Source of the DNA: Symbiodinium natans
Lineage: Eukaryota > Sar > Dinophyceae > Suessiales > Symbiodiniaceae
Length of the DNA: 64,000 nucleotides
NCBI GenBank assembly: GCA_905221605.1
Contig: CAJNDS010002116.1
Span: 547,741 to 611,740, forward strand
Direction: 5' to 3'
The translations under genes were made by a program, and so were the position numbers. Under the pieces are notes generated by a model. That model saw only the letters and a list, made by a program, of their open reading frames with translations. It was not told the DNA's origin and made no database searches. Positions 22,701-34,700 of this stretch are shown one piece after another; the first letter of the stretch is position 1, and each line of letters opens with the position of its first letter.

Positions 22701-25700
22701 GTCCGAAACTTCGTGACGAAGAACTAAAGCCCTACACCCAGTGCCTCTTGGCCAGTTGCTCTTCATGCAGCAAGCGAACCTCTCAGAGGACACCTGCCGA
22801 GATGAAGTGAGTGCTCAATTGCAACCGTTGGTTGGTTTCGTCCCTTGAGCCTCAGCGCCCCGAAAATGTTGGAGCTGCGGGAGCTGTGATAGCTTGAGTT
22901 GGAGAACTTCCGGGTCGGAGTGTGGGGAGTGGAGATGACTCAACCCTGAACCCCCCATTGGAGTCCCCCCCCCCCCCCACGCATTCGTCCAAGCCAGGAT
23001 GAGGAGAGTGACAGCGGCTCGGATGGCGAGCGGCGGCGCTTGCGGACGGAGCGGAAGGCAGGCGCTCTACACCCTAAACCTAACCGTAAACCCTAACCCT
23101 AAACCCTAAACCCTAAGCCCTAAGCCCTAAACCCTAAACCCTAAACCACAAACCCCACACCCTACACCTGATCAAACCTCGGAGAGGAGTTGAGCCGTGT
23201 GGGCTCTTCTGGGTACTCTAAATTGTAAGGAGCACGCTAGAATAGAGACTCCAAAGTGGGGCTGGATCAACCCATCTGCTTTCTTGAAAAATAGGACGAC
23301 CTGCGTGGACATCCCCAAACCTTTGCTTCCAACTGCTCCAAGCAAGGGATACCCTGAACCCCTAAACCCCTGAACCCCTGAACCCTGGAGTCTCTCAGAA
23401 CTCTGTCGCCCCATCCGCCGCAGGTTACGAAGCTACTAGGCCGGAAGTATGCCACCCGGCGGCAGGTGAGAAACGGCTCAGAAGAAATTGTTTCGGCTTT
23501 TGGGTAGGGGTTGGGCCTTGTTTCGGGGTAGGGGGCACATTGTACTCAGGGTAGGGGTCCTACTTTTTTAGTGTGGTTCCTCAGGATGTCGGTCTGCATG
23601 GGTTGAGTTTTAGAACTTGCCTTCTGATTCAAAACGCCTGAGGATTCGATCATGAAGGCGGTGGAGGAGGACATATGGGAGGGGAAGCACGAAAAGCCCC
23701 TAAAACCGTGAACGTAAACCTTCCACCCTCAAGAAGGCCCCAAGCCAAAAACCCTAAACTCTGTAAACCCCAAGCCCCAAACCCTAAACCCCAAACCCTA
23801 AACCCCAAACCCCAAACCCTAAAGCCTGAACTCTAATCTTATGCCCTAGACCCTGTAGATAAAGCTTCTACATGGAACGCAAGACAGCTCGAGGACCCCA
23901 TGCTCTTCCGCGATGCCATCTTCAAGATCGAGCCCTTGAACGGGCGGCTCTGGTCCGCCTCCCCCCCCTGGGGGGCTGTGGGGGTTTTGGGTTTTGGGGG
24001 TTTAGGGTTCAAGAGTTTTCGGTTTAGGATCTGGGGGTTCTGGTGTTGGTGTTTAAGGTGTGGGGTTAGGGTTTGAAAAGGGAAGGTTCGCGTGATTGGG
24101 TTTTCAGTAGGGCCTGGCTAGGATGTTGTTGGGGGTGTTTCGAACCCCGCATGCACACGGTCACGGTTAGGGCTTGCAGTAGGGTTGAGGGAGGGTGAAA
24201 AACGGGTTTAGGGTTTGGCACCCTAAACCCTAAACCCTAAACCCTAAACCCTAAACCCTAAACCCTAAACCCTAAACCCTAAACCCTAAACCCTAAACCC
24301 TAAACCCTAAACCCCAAACCCTAAATTGTATTGAGAGCTGCAACCATCCTAGCCTTCCTCGTCAGCAGGGGCGGAGCACTGTTTGGCCCGCTATGGTTTG
24401 TCTAGATTACAGGCTTTCTTGGTGCCCAGAGCTGTAAGAAATGTGCCTACCAGAGATTCTGGACAAAATGTAGATCAAACTTCCACCGAAGTTGCTGCAG
24501 CGCTAGAGATGAGAACCCCCACCCCCAAACCCCGAGAAACCCAAGGCCCCCAACCCTAAACCCTAAACCCTAAACCCTAAACCCTAAACCCTAAACCCTA
24601 AACCCTAAACCCTAAACCCTAAACCCTAAACCCTAAACCCTAAACCCTAAACCCTAAACCCTAAACCCTAAACCCCAAACTCTGAAACCCCAAGTCGCCT
24701 TTCCCAACTGCGCAGGCCCCACACGCAAGTGACCTGTGCCTGCTGCTTCTGCCCCAAGGCGCGTGAACCGCCCCTGAGAAGAACACTTTGTCCGCCCAGA
24801 GCAAGATAGCGTAGGAGTTCAGAGCCCCAACGAAACGGCCTAGCATTCAGGGGCTTTGGAGAATTGGGGCTTGCCCCAGAGAAGTGTTGGGTTTAAGGGC
24901 ACGCAGCCCTGAGGCAAAGGCTTGCAGGGGACCAACACACCGATGCAAGGTAGAGTTCCTTCGACTTCCTCTAAACCCAAAGACGGGATAGATCGAGAAT
25001 GCCATCTGAGAAAGCAACTGTCCGGATACTACGGAGGCTTTTGCTTCGGATACGCAAACAAGGGATCATGATTCGAGGACTGCCCTGAAGTGTGGCGCAA
25101 ACCCTGCTCGGGTCAGGATGCGCTCGTGTATTGCGCCACGGCGTATCTCTCGGCAGTCGGACAGGAGGACGCTGGTTGGTGTGCTTTGGAGGTCGGAGCT
25201 TCAGGATCCAGGGCCTGACGTGTGGCGAATCCCAAATCGAAAAGCTGGTATGGCCGATCCCGGCGAAAGGTCCCTGCTGGCAAACTCTGCAACCTCTCTT
25301 CGAATTTCCGTGTCCTCCACGAAAAAGCCCTTGTTCAACTGGGGTGGCAAATTCAAACGCTGCCTCCACGGGTCCCAAATCGCGAACGCATGAAATTCGC
25401 TTCTGACCTCTGTGAAGTGAAGGATCGCGCGCCTTTGGTCTTGCCACTGGGCTGAGACTACTTCTGATTGCGTTCAACACTAGATAGCTATGGGGGTCCC
25501 TCGAATATATACCAAATTCTTTAATTCCTAACTTCGGAAACCCCCAGATGGTTAGCGTCGCAGGGTTTAGGGTTTAGGGAGTAGAGCTGAAAGGGTTTGG
25601 GGTTTAGCGGAGCCGACCCGCGGAGCCCTCAAGGCCCCCCTGTATGGGACCACACAAAACCCTAAATCCTCTTAAGCCCCCTGAAGCCCCTGAAGCCCCT

Positions 25701-28700
25701 GAAGCCCCTGAAGCCCCTGAAGCCCCTGAAGCCCCTGAAGCCCCTAAAGCCCCTAAAGCCCCTAAAGCCCCAAAGCCCCTAAAGCCCCTAAAGCCCCAAA
25801 AGTGCCCTTAACGCCCAGGAAGGGGCTCGGCATCGGCCCCAAGGCCACGTTCTCCTACGACGAGCTGGATGCCGGGGAGCCTTTTGAGGGGTTTAAGGGT
25901 TTTAGGGTTTAGGCTTTAGGGCTTTAGGGGTTTAGGGTGTTAACGTTTAGCTAGGGTTTAGGGAGTCAGGGTTCGTAGTAGTTGTAACAAACATACGGAA
26001 AGAATTGAGTACCAGTTCTCAGTGTTTAGAGTATTTATCACAGCAGCAAATGTAGGAATAGATGTGTTGTTCATCATAAAGCAGTGCAATTTAAAACTAT
26101 TTCTATGCGTGATCACGACTTAAAGCTCGCGTGTTTTGCCAGTGGTTATGTTGGGCAAACAGTGTGGCTCTTGGACCCATCTTGGTTTCTATCACTTTGT
26201 GTCTCTGATGCCGTTTCTGATTTCTTAGTCAAAATGTTACACCTGCTTCCCTGATGTTGGTGCTCAAGGGTTTAGACATCACGGCTGACGGTGCCTGTGA
26301 GTGGTGGCCTTCGAACATTGAGCGAAGACTTATTCGGGTTTAGGGTGCAGGGGTCGTTCTATTTTTTGAGGTTCTAGGACTCAGGAGTCTTTGAATTTGC
26401 AAGGGGGGTTCTAGAAGACTTTATAGGATTCTACAGGGTCCCTGTGTCGAACTGGTTCTAAAGGTCCCTTCAAGGGATGGGCCCCTGGGATCAGCGTGTC
26501 TTGAAAGGGGAATCCTTACAAAGGGAGCCTACCTTAAGGCAACCTTTGGGGACACGCCACCAGAGATTCTAGAAGGCAGCTTTTTTTAGGGCATGGCCTT
26601 CAGGTCGGCAATGTCTTCGTCGAGAGCGCACATCGATACGAGGCTGGTCTCGGAGAAGGGGCGGCTGCGGCGCAGAGTGCATGCAACCAAAGCCGTTTCT
26701 GCAACCTTTTTAAGCCACATGCACTCGGATCCTTTGAAACGCCAGGACCCGCACATCGCATGGGAATACGCGTGAAGTCACACATATATAGATACATATA
26801 TATATAATAAAATAAATATACAATATATATATATATATAGATATATATATATATATATATGTATACATACATGCGCTGTGAGCCCCCATGTTCTTCGTGC
26901 AAAGGTGCAGCTGCTCAACCAGGGAGACATCGAAGTCGACTTCCGACTAGTCCATCGAGAGGGCAAGTTCGCCCCGAGGCACATCACCTTGCGGTTTAGG
27001 GTTTAGGGTTTAGGGTTTAGGGTTTAGGGTTTAGGGTTTAGGGTTTTGGAGAGTATTCGGGTTGGATATAGTCACATGATGCTCATGGGGGGTGTGTAGT
27101 GTGGGCGGTTTTGGGGTTGCAATAGCCCTAGACAAACCCCAACGCCCAGGGTTTTCGGTTTGGGGTTCAGGGTCTAGGGCTTGGCGCTCAGGGGGTTCAG
27201 GGTTTTAGGGCTCCGCCGCCAGGTTCAAATTTACCCCCGACCATGGCACGATCGCGGCGGGGGTGCCTGGAAAAGGGTTTAGGGTATAGGGTTTAGGGTG
27301 GGTTTAGGGTTTAAGGTTTGGGTTTAGGGTGTAGGGTTTAGGGTTTAGGGTTTAGGGTTAACTACGAGTCAGGGACGGTCCTTGACGGTGAGCCGCGCAA
27401 AGCGCTCTCGATGTGAATCATGGGCTCCACTTTTGGTAGCCTAAAAATCTGCAAGGAACATACTATAGTGGAGGCCCCAAAAGAGTCCACGGGCATGTGT
27501 CATGCCTGGCAACGTGAGGACTTGATCCATCCACCCAAAAAGTGCCAGGCACGAACCCTCAACCCTCAACCCTAAACCCTCAACCCTAAACCCTAGACCC
27601 CCGAGGTTGGCGGCCAGTGCGAGATTGTCGTGGATTTCAAGCCAAAGGAGCCGGGACATCGGAAGTTTAGGGTTTAGGGTTTAGGGGCGTTTTTCAGGCA
27701 GCTTTGAGCTTTGTGGGGTTTGTTTCCGGTTTGCGGGGGTGTAGTTCTGGGGTTTGATAGCATGAGGGGTTTGTAGGGCTTGAGTTTAGGAACTTTGGGG
27801 TTTGGGCTTTAGGAGCTCGAGGGGGTTTAAGGGCTTAGGGTTGTTTGTGCTTCGGGTTTCGGGCTGCTTTGGGGGGTTTGGGGGGTTGAAGGGGTTGTTC
27901 GGTGGCTGGAGGTTTCAGCCCTGCAGGCATGTTTTGCTGCATGGTCTTTTTTGAAGGGGGGGTTTAGGGTTTAGGGTTTAGGGTTTAGGGTTTAGGGTTT
28001 AGGGTTTAGGGTTTAGGGTTGGGGTGTGAGGTTGAGGCGTGTGGGTGTTGGGAGGATAACAGATGCATCCCACACGATCCGACGACGCTTCGCCTATCAA
28101 ACTCCGTCTTTTGTACTTGCTGGTTCTTCGCAGCAATAATTAGGGAATTAGGCAACTTAGATCCCCTTCAACGGATTCGACAGATTACTTGCTAAGAGCC
28201 GGCTTCCAAGTCGCATGCTTTGGCAGGAGCTTGGCCAGTTTCACGAGGAGGGGCGTTCGGCCGTGGATTGAGCTGTTCGGGGTAACCTTAAACCCTAAAC
28301 CCTGAATCCTAAACCCTAAACCCTAAACCCTAAACCCTAAGCCCTAAGCCCTAAGCCCTAAGCCCTAAGCCCTAAGCCCTGAGCCCTAAGCCCTAAGCCC
28401 TAAGCCCTAAGCCCTACAAGCTCAACTTAGGGCTTCCAAGCAGGCTCAGTTTTTGGACCCCCTCTCTGTGCTTGGGAAACCCCTCAACCCCTTGCGCTGC
28501 TGAGCACCACCCGTTGTGGCCACAAGTAGGATCAGGAGGTACCCCAAATCACGCCTGGATTTGGAAACTGCAGTTGCTGCATGTCTAGTCCCCGTAGACT
28601 AGCCATGAACCTTCAAATTGGGGTCTTCGCGCCGCCAGGTTTTCGAGTGGGCTTTGCAAGGCAGAACAACCGTCCCAGCCTCAACTTTCTGGGGAAGCGG

Positions 28701-31700
28701 AAGTAGCTCGGAAGAGTCTTCGGGTGACGCTTGCTAAGGCTCTGGGGTTGCAAGGCAAGGTGCAACGTGCCCCGCAAAGGTCCCCCCCCCCCCCCATTTT
28801 CAACTCCTCAGGCTGTGCTATGCTGCGTTCTAGAGGATCTTGACTGACCAGAGTCCCTAGTCCGTTGAGTCGTGGAAAAGTAAGAATCGCGAAGACCAAG
28901 TGCCAGGAACAGGGCCCCCTTACCGACAAAGTTCGTTCCGAACCCCCGAACCATTTACCACGTCGGGGGGTCCGCGTCTTACGCGCTCTTCTGCCTCAGC
29001 AGCAGTTGAGGGCTCTTGAACTCCAAGCCACCCAAGCCCTAAACCCTAAACCCTAAACCCTAAACCCTAAACCCTAAACCCTAAACCCTAAACCCTAAAC
29101 CCTAAACCTTAAACCCTAAACCCTAAACCCTAAACCCTAAACCCTAAACCCTAAACCCTAAACCCCAAACCCTAAACCCTAAACCCTAAACCCTAAACCC
29201 TAAACCCAAGAAACTCAAAACCCAAAACCCACAACCCCCAAAAAGCCCCGAGCCCTGCCCCCCTCAGCCGAGGCCGTCACCTTGGCCTTTCGGGGCACGT
29301 CGGTGCGACCAAAGTGCCCTCCCACGCGATGGTAACCCCTAAACACCCCTAAACACCCCTAAACACCCCTAAACACCCCTAAACACCCCTAAACACCCCT
29401 AAACCCGCAACACCCCTAAACATTCCCAAAACACCCCTAAACACCCCTATGCACCCCTAAACACCCCTAAGCCCTAAAACCATGAACCCTAAAACCCTTT
29501 TACCCGTTTCCTGCTGTTTCAGGAGGGTTTGGGGTTCGGCTTAGGGTTTGGGGGTTTGGGAGTTCTTTAGGTGGGTTTCGGGTCTGGGGGGTAAGGAGCA
29601 GGAGTTTTTTGGGAGTCTCGGATTTGAGCGGAGGGAGGGAGTTTGTAGGGCTCAGGAGTTCAGGGTTTAGGGATGCCGGGCTGGGCTACCTCTGCCTGCG
29701 GCAGCTGATGCTCGTGAAGCCCGCTTTGGGTTGCCTAGCCGAAAAGGCCTGTGGCAGCTGATGCTCATGATGCTTCGTTTGGGCTGCCTGGCCCCAAAGG
29801 CCTGCGGCTGATGCTCGTGACGCCCGCTTTGGGTTGCCTAGCCGAAAAGGCCTGTGGCAGCTGATGCTCATGATGCTTGGTTTGGGCTGCCTGGCCCCAA
29901 AGGCCTGCGGCTGATGCTCGTGACGCCCGCTTTGGGTTGCCTAGCCGAAAAGGCCTGTGGCAGCTGATGCTCATGATGCTTGGTTTGGGCTGCCTGGCCC
30001 CAAAGGCCTGCGGCAGCTGATGCTCGTGACGCCCGCTTTGGGTTGCCTAGCCCGAAAGGCCTGTGGCAGCTGATGCTCATGATGCTTGGTTTGGGCTGCC
30101 TGGCCCCAAAGGCCTGCGGCAGCTGATGCTCGTGACGCCCGCTTTGGGTTGCCTAGCCGAAAAGGCCTGTGACAGCTGATGCTCATGATGCTTGGTTTGG
30201 GCTGCCTGGCCCCAAAGGCCTGCGGCAGCTGATGCTCGTGACGCCCGCTTTGGGTTGCCTAGCCCGAAAGGCCTGTGGCAGCTGATGCTCATGATGCTTG
30301 GTTTGGGCTGCCTGGCCCCAAAGGCCTGCGGCAGCTGATGCTCGTGACGCCCGCTTTGGGTTGCCTAGCCGAAAAGGCCTGTGGCAGCTGATGCTCATGA
30401 TGCTTGGTTTGGGCTGCCTGGCCCCAAAGGCCTGCGGCAGCTGATGCTCGTGACGCCCGCTTTGGGTTGCCTAGCCCGAAAGGCCTGTGGCAGCTGATGC
30501 TCATGATGCTTGGTTTGGGCTGCCTGGCCCCAAAGGCCTGCGGCAGCTGATGCTCGTGACGCCCGCTTTGGGTTGCCTAGCCCGAAAGGCCTGTGGCAGC
30601 TGATGCTCATGATGCTTGGTTTGGGCTGCCTGGCCCCAAAGGCCTGCGGCAGCTGATGCTCGTGACGCCCGCTTTGGGTTGCCTAGCCGATAAGGCCTGT
30701 GGCAGCTGATGCTCATGATGCTTGGTTTGGGCTGCCTGGCCCGAAAGGCCTGCGGCAGCTGATGCTCGTGACGCCCGCTTTGGGTTGCCTAGCCGAAAAG
30801 GCCTGTGACAGCTGATGCTCATGATGCTTGGTTTGGGCTGCCTGGCCCCAAAGGCCTGCGGCAGCTGATGCTCGTGACGCCCGCTTTGGGTTGCCTAGCC
30901 CGAAAGGCCTGTGGCAGCTGATGCTCATGATGCTTGGTTTGGGCTGCCTGGCCCCAAAGGCCTGCGGCAGCTGATGCTCGTGATGCTTGCTTTGGGTTGC
31001 CTAGCCCAAAAGGCCTGTGGCAGCTGATGCTCATGATGCTTGGTTTGGGCTGCCTGGCCCCAAAGGCCTGCGGCAGCTGATGCTCGTGATGGGTTGCCTA
31101 GCCCAAAAGGCCTGTGGCAGCTGATGCTCATGCTCGTGATGCCCGCTTTGGGTTGCCTATCCCAAAAGGCCTGTGGCAGCTGATGCTCATGATGCTTGGT
31201 TTGGGCTGCCTGGCCCCAAAGGCCCGCGACAGCTGATGCCCCTGATGCCCGCTTTGGGTTGCCCAGCCCAAAAGGCCTGTGGCAGCTGATGCTCATGATG
31301 CTTCGTTTGGGCTGCCTGGCCTCAAAGGCCTGCGGCAGCTGATGCTCGTGATGCCCGCTTCGGGTTGCCTAGCCCAAAAGGCCTGTGGCAGCTGATGCTC
31401 ATGATGCTTGGCTTGGCCTGCCTGGCCCCAAAGGCCTGTGGCAGCTGATGCTCGTGATGCCCGTGGCAGCTGATGCTCATGATGCTTGGCTTGGGCTGCC
31501 TAGCCCCAAAGCAGCTGACGCTCGTGATGCCTGCTTTGGGTTGCCTAGCCCAAAAGCCCAGAAGGCTTGTGGCAGCTGATGCTCGTGATGCCCGCTTTGG
31601 GTTGCCTAGCCCAAAAGGCCTGTGACAGCTGATGCTCATGATGCTTGGTTTGGGCTGCCTAGCCCCAGAGGCCTGTGGCACTGATGCTCGTGATGCCCCC

Positions 31701-34700
31701 GTTGGGTTGCCTAGCCCAAAAGGCCTGGGACAGCTGATGCTCATGATGCTTGGTTTGGGCTGCCTGGCCCCAAAGGCCTGCGGCAGCTGATGCTCGTGAT
31801 GCCAGGTTTGGGTTGCCTAGCCCAAAAGACCTGTGGCAGCTGATGCTCATGATGCTTGGTTTGGGCTGCCTGGCCTCAAAGGCCTGCGGCAGCTGATGCT
31901 CGTGATGCCCGCTTTGGGTTGCCTAGCCCAAAAGACCTGTGGCAGCTGATGCTCATGATGCTTGGTTTGGGCTACCTAGCCCGAAAAGGCCTGTGGCAGC
32001 TGATGCTCATGATGCCCGCTTTGGGTTGCCTAGCCCAAAAGGCCTGTGGCAGCTGATGCTCATGATGCTTGCTGCCTAGCCCCCAAAGGCCTGTGGCAGC
32101 TGATGCTCATGATGCTTGGTTTGGGTTGCCTGGCCCCAAAGGCCTGCGGCCCTAGCCCAAAAGGCCTGTGGCAGCTGATGCTCATGATGCTTGGTTTGGG
32201 CTGCCTGGCCCCAAAGGCCTGCGGCAGCTGATGCTCGCTCATGATGCTTGGTTTGGGCTGCCTGGCCCCAAAGGCCTGCGGCAGCTGATGCTCGCTCATG
32301 ATGCTTGGTTTGGGCTGCCTGGCCCCAAAGGCCTGCGGCAGCTGATGCTCGCTCATGATGCTTGGTTTGGGCTGCCTGGCCCCAAAGGCCTGCGGCAGCT
32401 GATGCTCGTGATGCCCGCTTTGGGTTGCCTAGCCCAAAACACCTGTGACAGCTGATGCTCATGATGCTTGGTTTGGGCTGCCTGGCCCCCAAAGGCCTGC
32501 GGCAGCTGATGCTCGTGATGCCAGGTTTGGGTTGCCTAGCCCAAAAGACCTGTGGCAGCTGATGCTCATGATGCTTGGTTGTGGCTGCCTGGCCCCAAGG
32601 GCCTGCGGCAGCTGATGCTCGTGATGCCCGCTTTGGGTTGCCTAGCCCAAAAGGCCTGTGGCAGCTGATGCTCATGATGCCCGCTTTGGGTTGCCCAGCC
32701 CAAAAGGCCTGTGGCGGCTGATGCTCATGATGCTTCGTTTGGGCTGCCTAGCCCCAAAGGCCTGTGGAAGCTGATGCTCGTGATGCCAGGTTTGGGTTGC
32801 CTAGCCCAAAAGGTCTGTGGCAGCTGATGCTCATGATGCTTGGCTTGGCCTGCCTGGCCCCAAAGGCCTGTGGCAGCTGATGCTCGTGATGCCCGTGGCA
32901 GCTGATGCTCATGATGCTTGGCTTGGGCTGCCTAGCCCCAAAGCAGCTGATGCTCGTGATGCCTGCTTTGGGTTGCCTAGCCCAAAAGCCCAGAAGGCCT
33001 GTGGCAGCTGATGCTCGTGATGCCCGCTTTGGGTTGCCTAGCCCAAAAGGCTTGTGACAGCTGATGCTCATGATGCTTGGTTTGGGCTGCCTAGCCCCAA
33101 AGGCCTGTGGCACTGATGCTCGTGATGCCCCCGTTGGGTTGCCTAGCCCAAAAGGCCTGGGACAGCTGATGCTCATGATGCTTGGTTTGGGCTGCCTGGC
33201 CCCAAAGGCCTGCGGCAGCTGATGCTCGTGATGCCAGGTTTGGGTTGCCTAGCCCAAAAGACCTGTGGCAGCTGATGCTCATGATGCTTGGTTTGGGCTG
33301 CCTGGCCACAAAGGCCTGCGGCAGCTGATGCTCGTGATGCCCGCTTTGGGTTGCCTAGCCCAAAAGGCCTGTGGCAGGTGATGCTCATGATGCTTGGTTT
33401 GGGCTACCTAGCCCGAAAAGGCCTGTGGCAGCTGATGCTCATGATGCCCGCTTTGGGTTGCCTAGCCCAAAAGGCCTGTGGCAGCTGATGCTCATGATGC
33501 TTGCTGCCTAGCCCCCAAAGGCCTGTGGCAGCTGATGCTCATGATGCTTGGTTTGGGTTGCCTGGCCCCAAAGGCCTGCCCTAGCCCAAAAGGCCTGTGG
33601 CAGCTGATGCTCATGATGCTTGGTTTGGGCTGCCTGGCCCCAAAGGCCTGCGGCAGCTGATGCTCGCTCATGATGCTTGGTTTGGGCTGCCTGGCCCCAA
33701 AGGCCTGCGGCAGCTGATGCTCGCTCATGATGCTTGGTTTGGGCTGCCTGGCCCCAAAGGCCTGCGGCAGCTGATGCTCGCTCATGATGCTTGGTTTGGG
33801 CTGCCTGGCCCCAAAGGCCTGCGGCAGCTGATGCTCGTGATGCCCGCTTTGGGTTGCCTAGCCCAAAACACCTGTGACAGCTGATGCTCATGATGCTTGG
33901 TTTGGGCTGCCTGGCCCCCAAAGGCCTGCGGCAGCTGATGCTCGTGATGCCAGGTTTGGGTTGCCTAGCCCAAAAGACCTGTGGCAGCTGATGCTCATGA
34001 TGCTTGGTTGTGGCTGCCTGGCCCCAAGGGCCTGCGGCAGCTGATGCTCGTGATGCCCGCTTTGGGTTGCCTAGCCCAAAAGGCCTGTGGCAGCTGCTGC
34101 TCATGATGCCCGCTTTGGGTTGCCCAGCCCAAAAGGCCTGTGGCGGCTGATGCTCATGATGCTTCGTTTGGGCTGCCTAGCCCCAAAGGCCTGTGGAAGC
34201 TGATGCTCGTGATGCCAGGTTTGGGTTGCCTAGCCCAAAAGGCCTGTGGCAGCTGATGCTCATGATGCTTGGCTTGGCCTGCCTGGCCCCAAAGGCCTGT
34301 TTGGGCTGCCTAGCCCCAACGGCCTGTGGCAGCTGATGCTCGTGATGCCCGCTTTGGGTTGCCTAGCCCAAAAGGCCTGTGGCAGGTGATGCTCAGGGTG
34401 CTTGGTTTGGGCTGCCTAGCCCCAGAAGGTCTGTCGCAGCTGATGCTCGTGATGCCGCTTTGGGTTGCCTAGCCCAAAAGGCCTGTGGCAGCTGATGCTC
34501 ATGATGCTTGGGTTCGGGCTGCCTAGCCCCAAAAGGTCTGTCGCAGCTGATGCTCGTGATGCCGCTTTGGGTTGCCTAGCCCAAAAGGCCTGTGGCAGCT
34601 GATGCTCATGATGCTTGGGTTTGGGCTGCCTGGCCCCAAGCAAAGGCCTGCGGCAGCTGATGCTCGTGATGCCCGCTTTGGGTTGCCTAGCCCAAAAGGC

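Noticed and set aside
25092-25406. Overlapping frames of about 100 codons on both strands
   Set aside because: No motif, no splice logic, and both strands equally open; left as intron.
29033-29208. A chromosome end made of CCCTAAA repeats
   Set aside because: Exons of the same gene lie on both sides, arrays occur in both orientations, and single arrays are under 250 bp.
29690-31300. A CRISPR-like regular array
   Set aside because: Monomers are contiguous and similar over their full length, with no unique spacers, and the context is eukaryotic.
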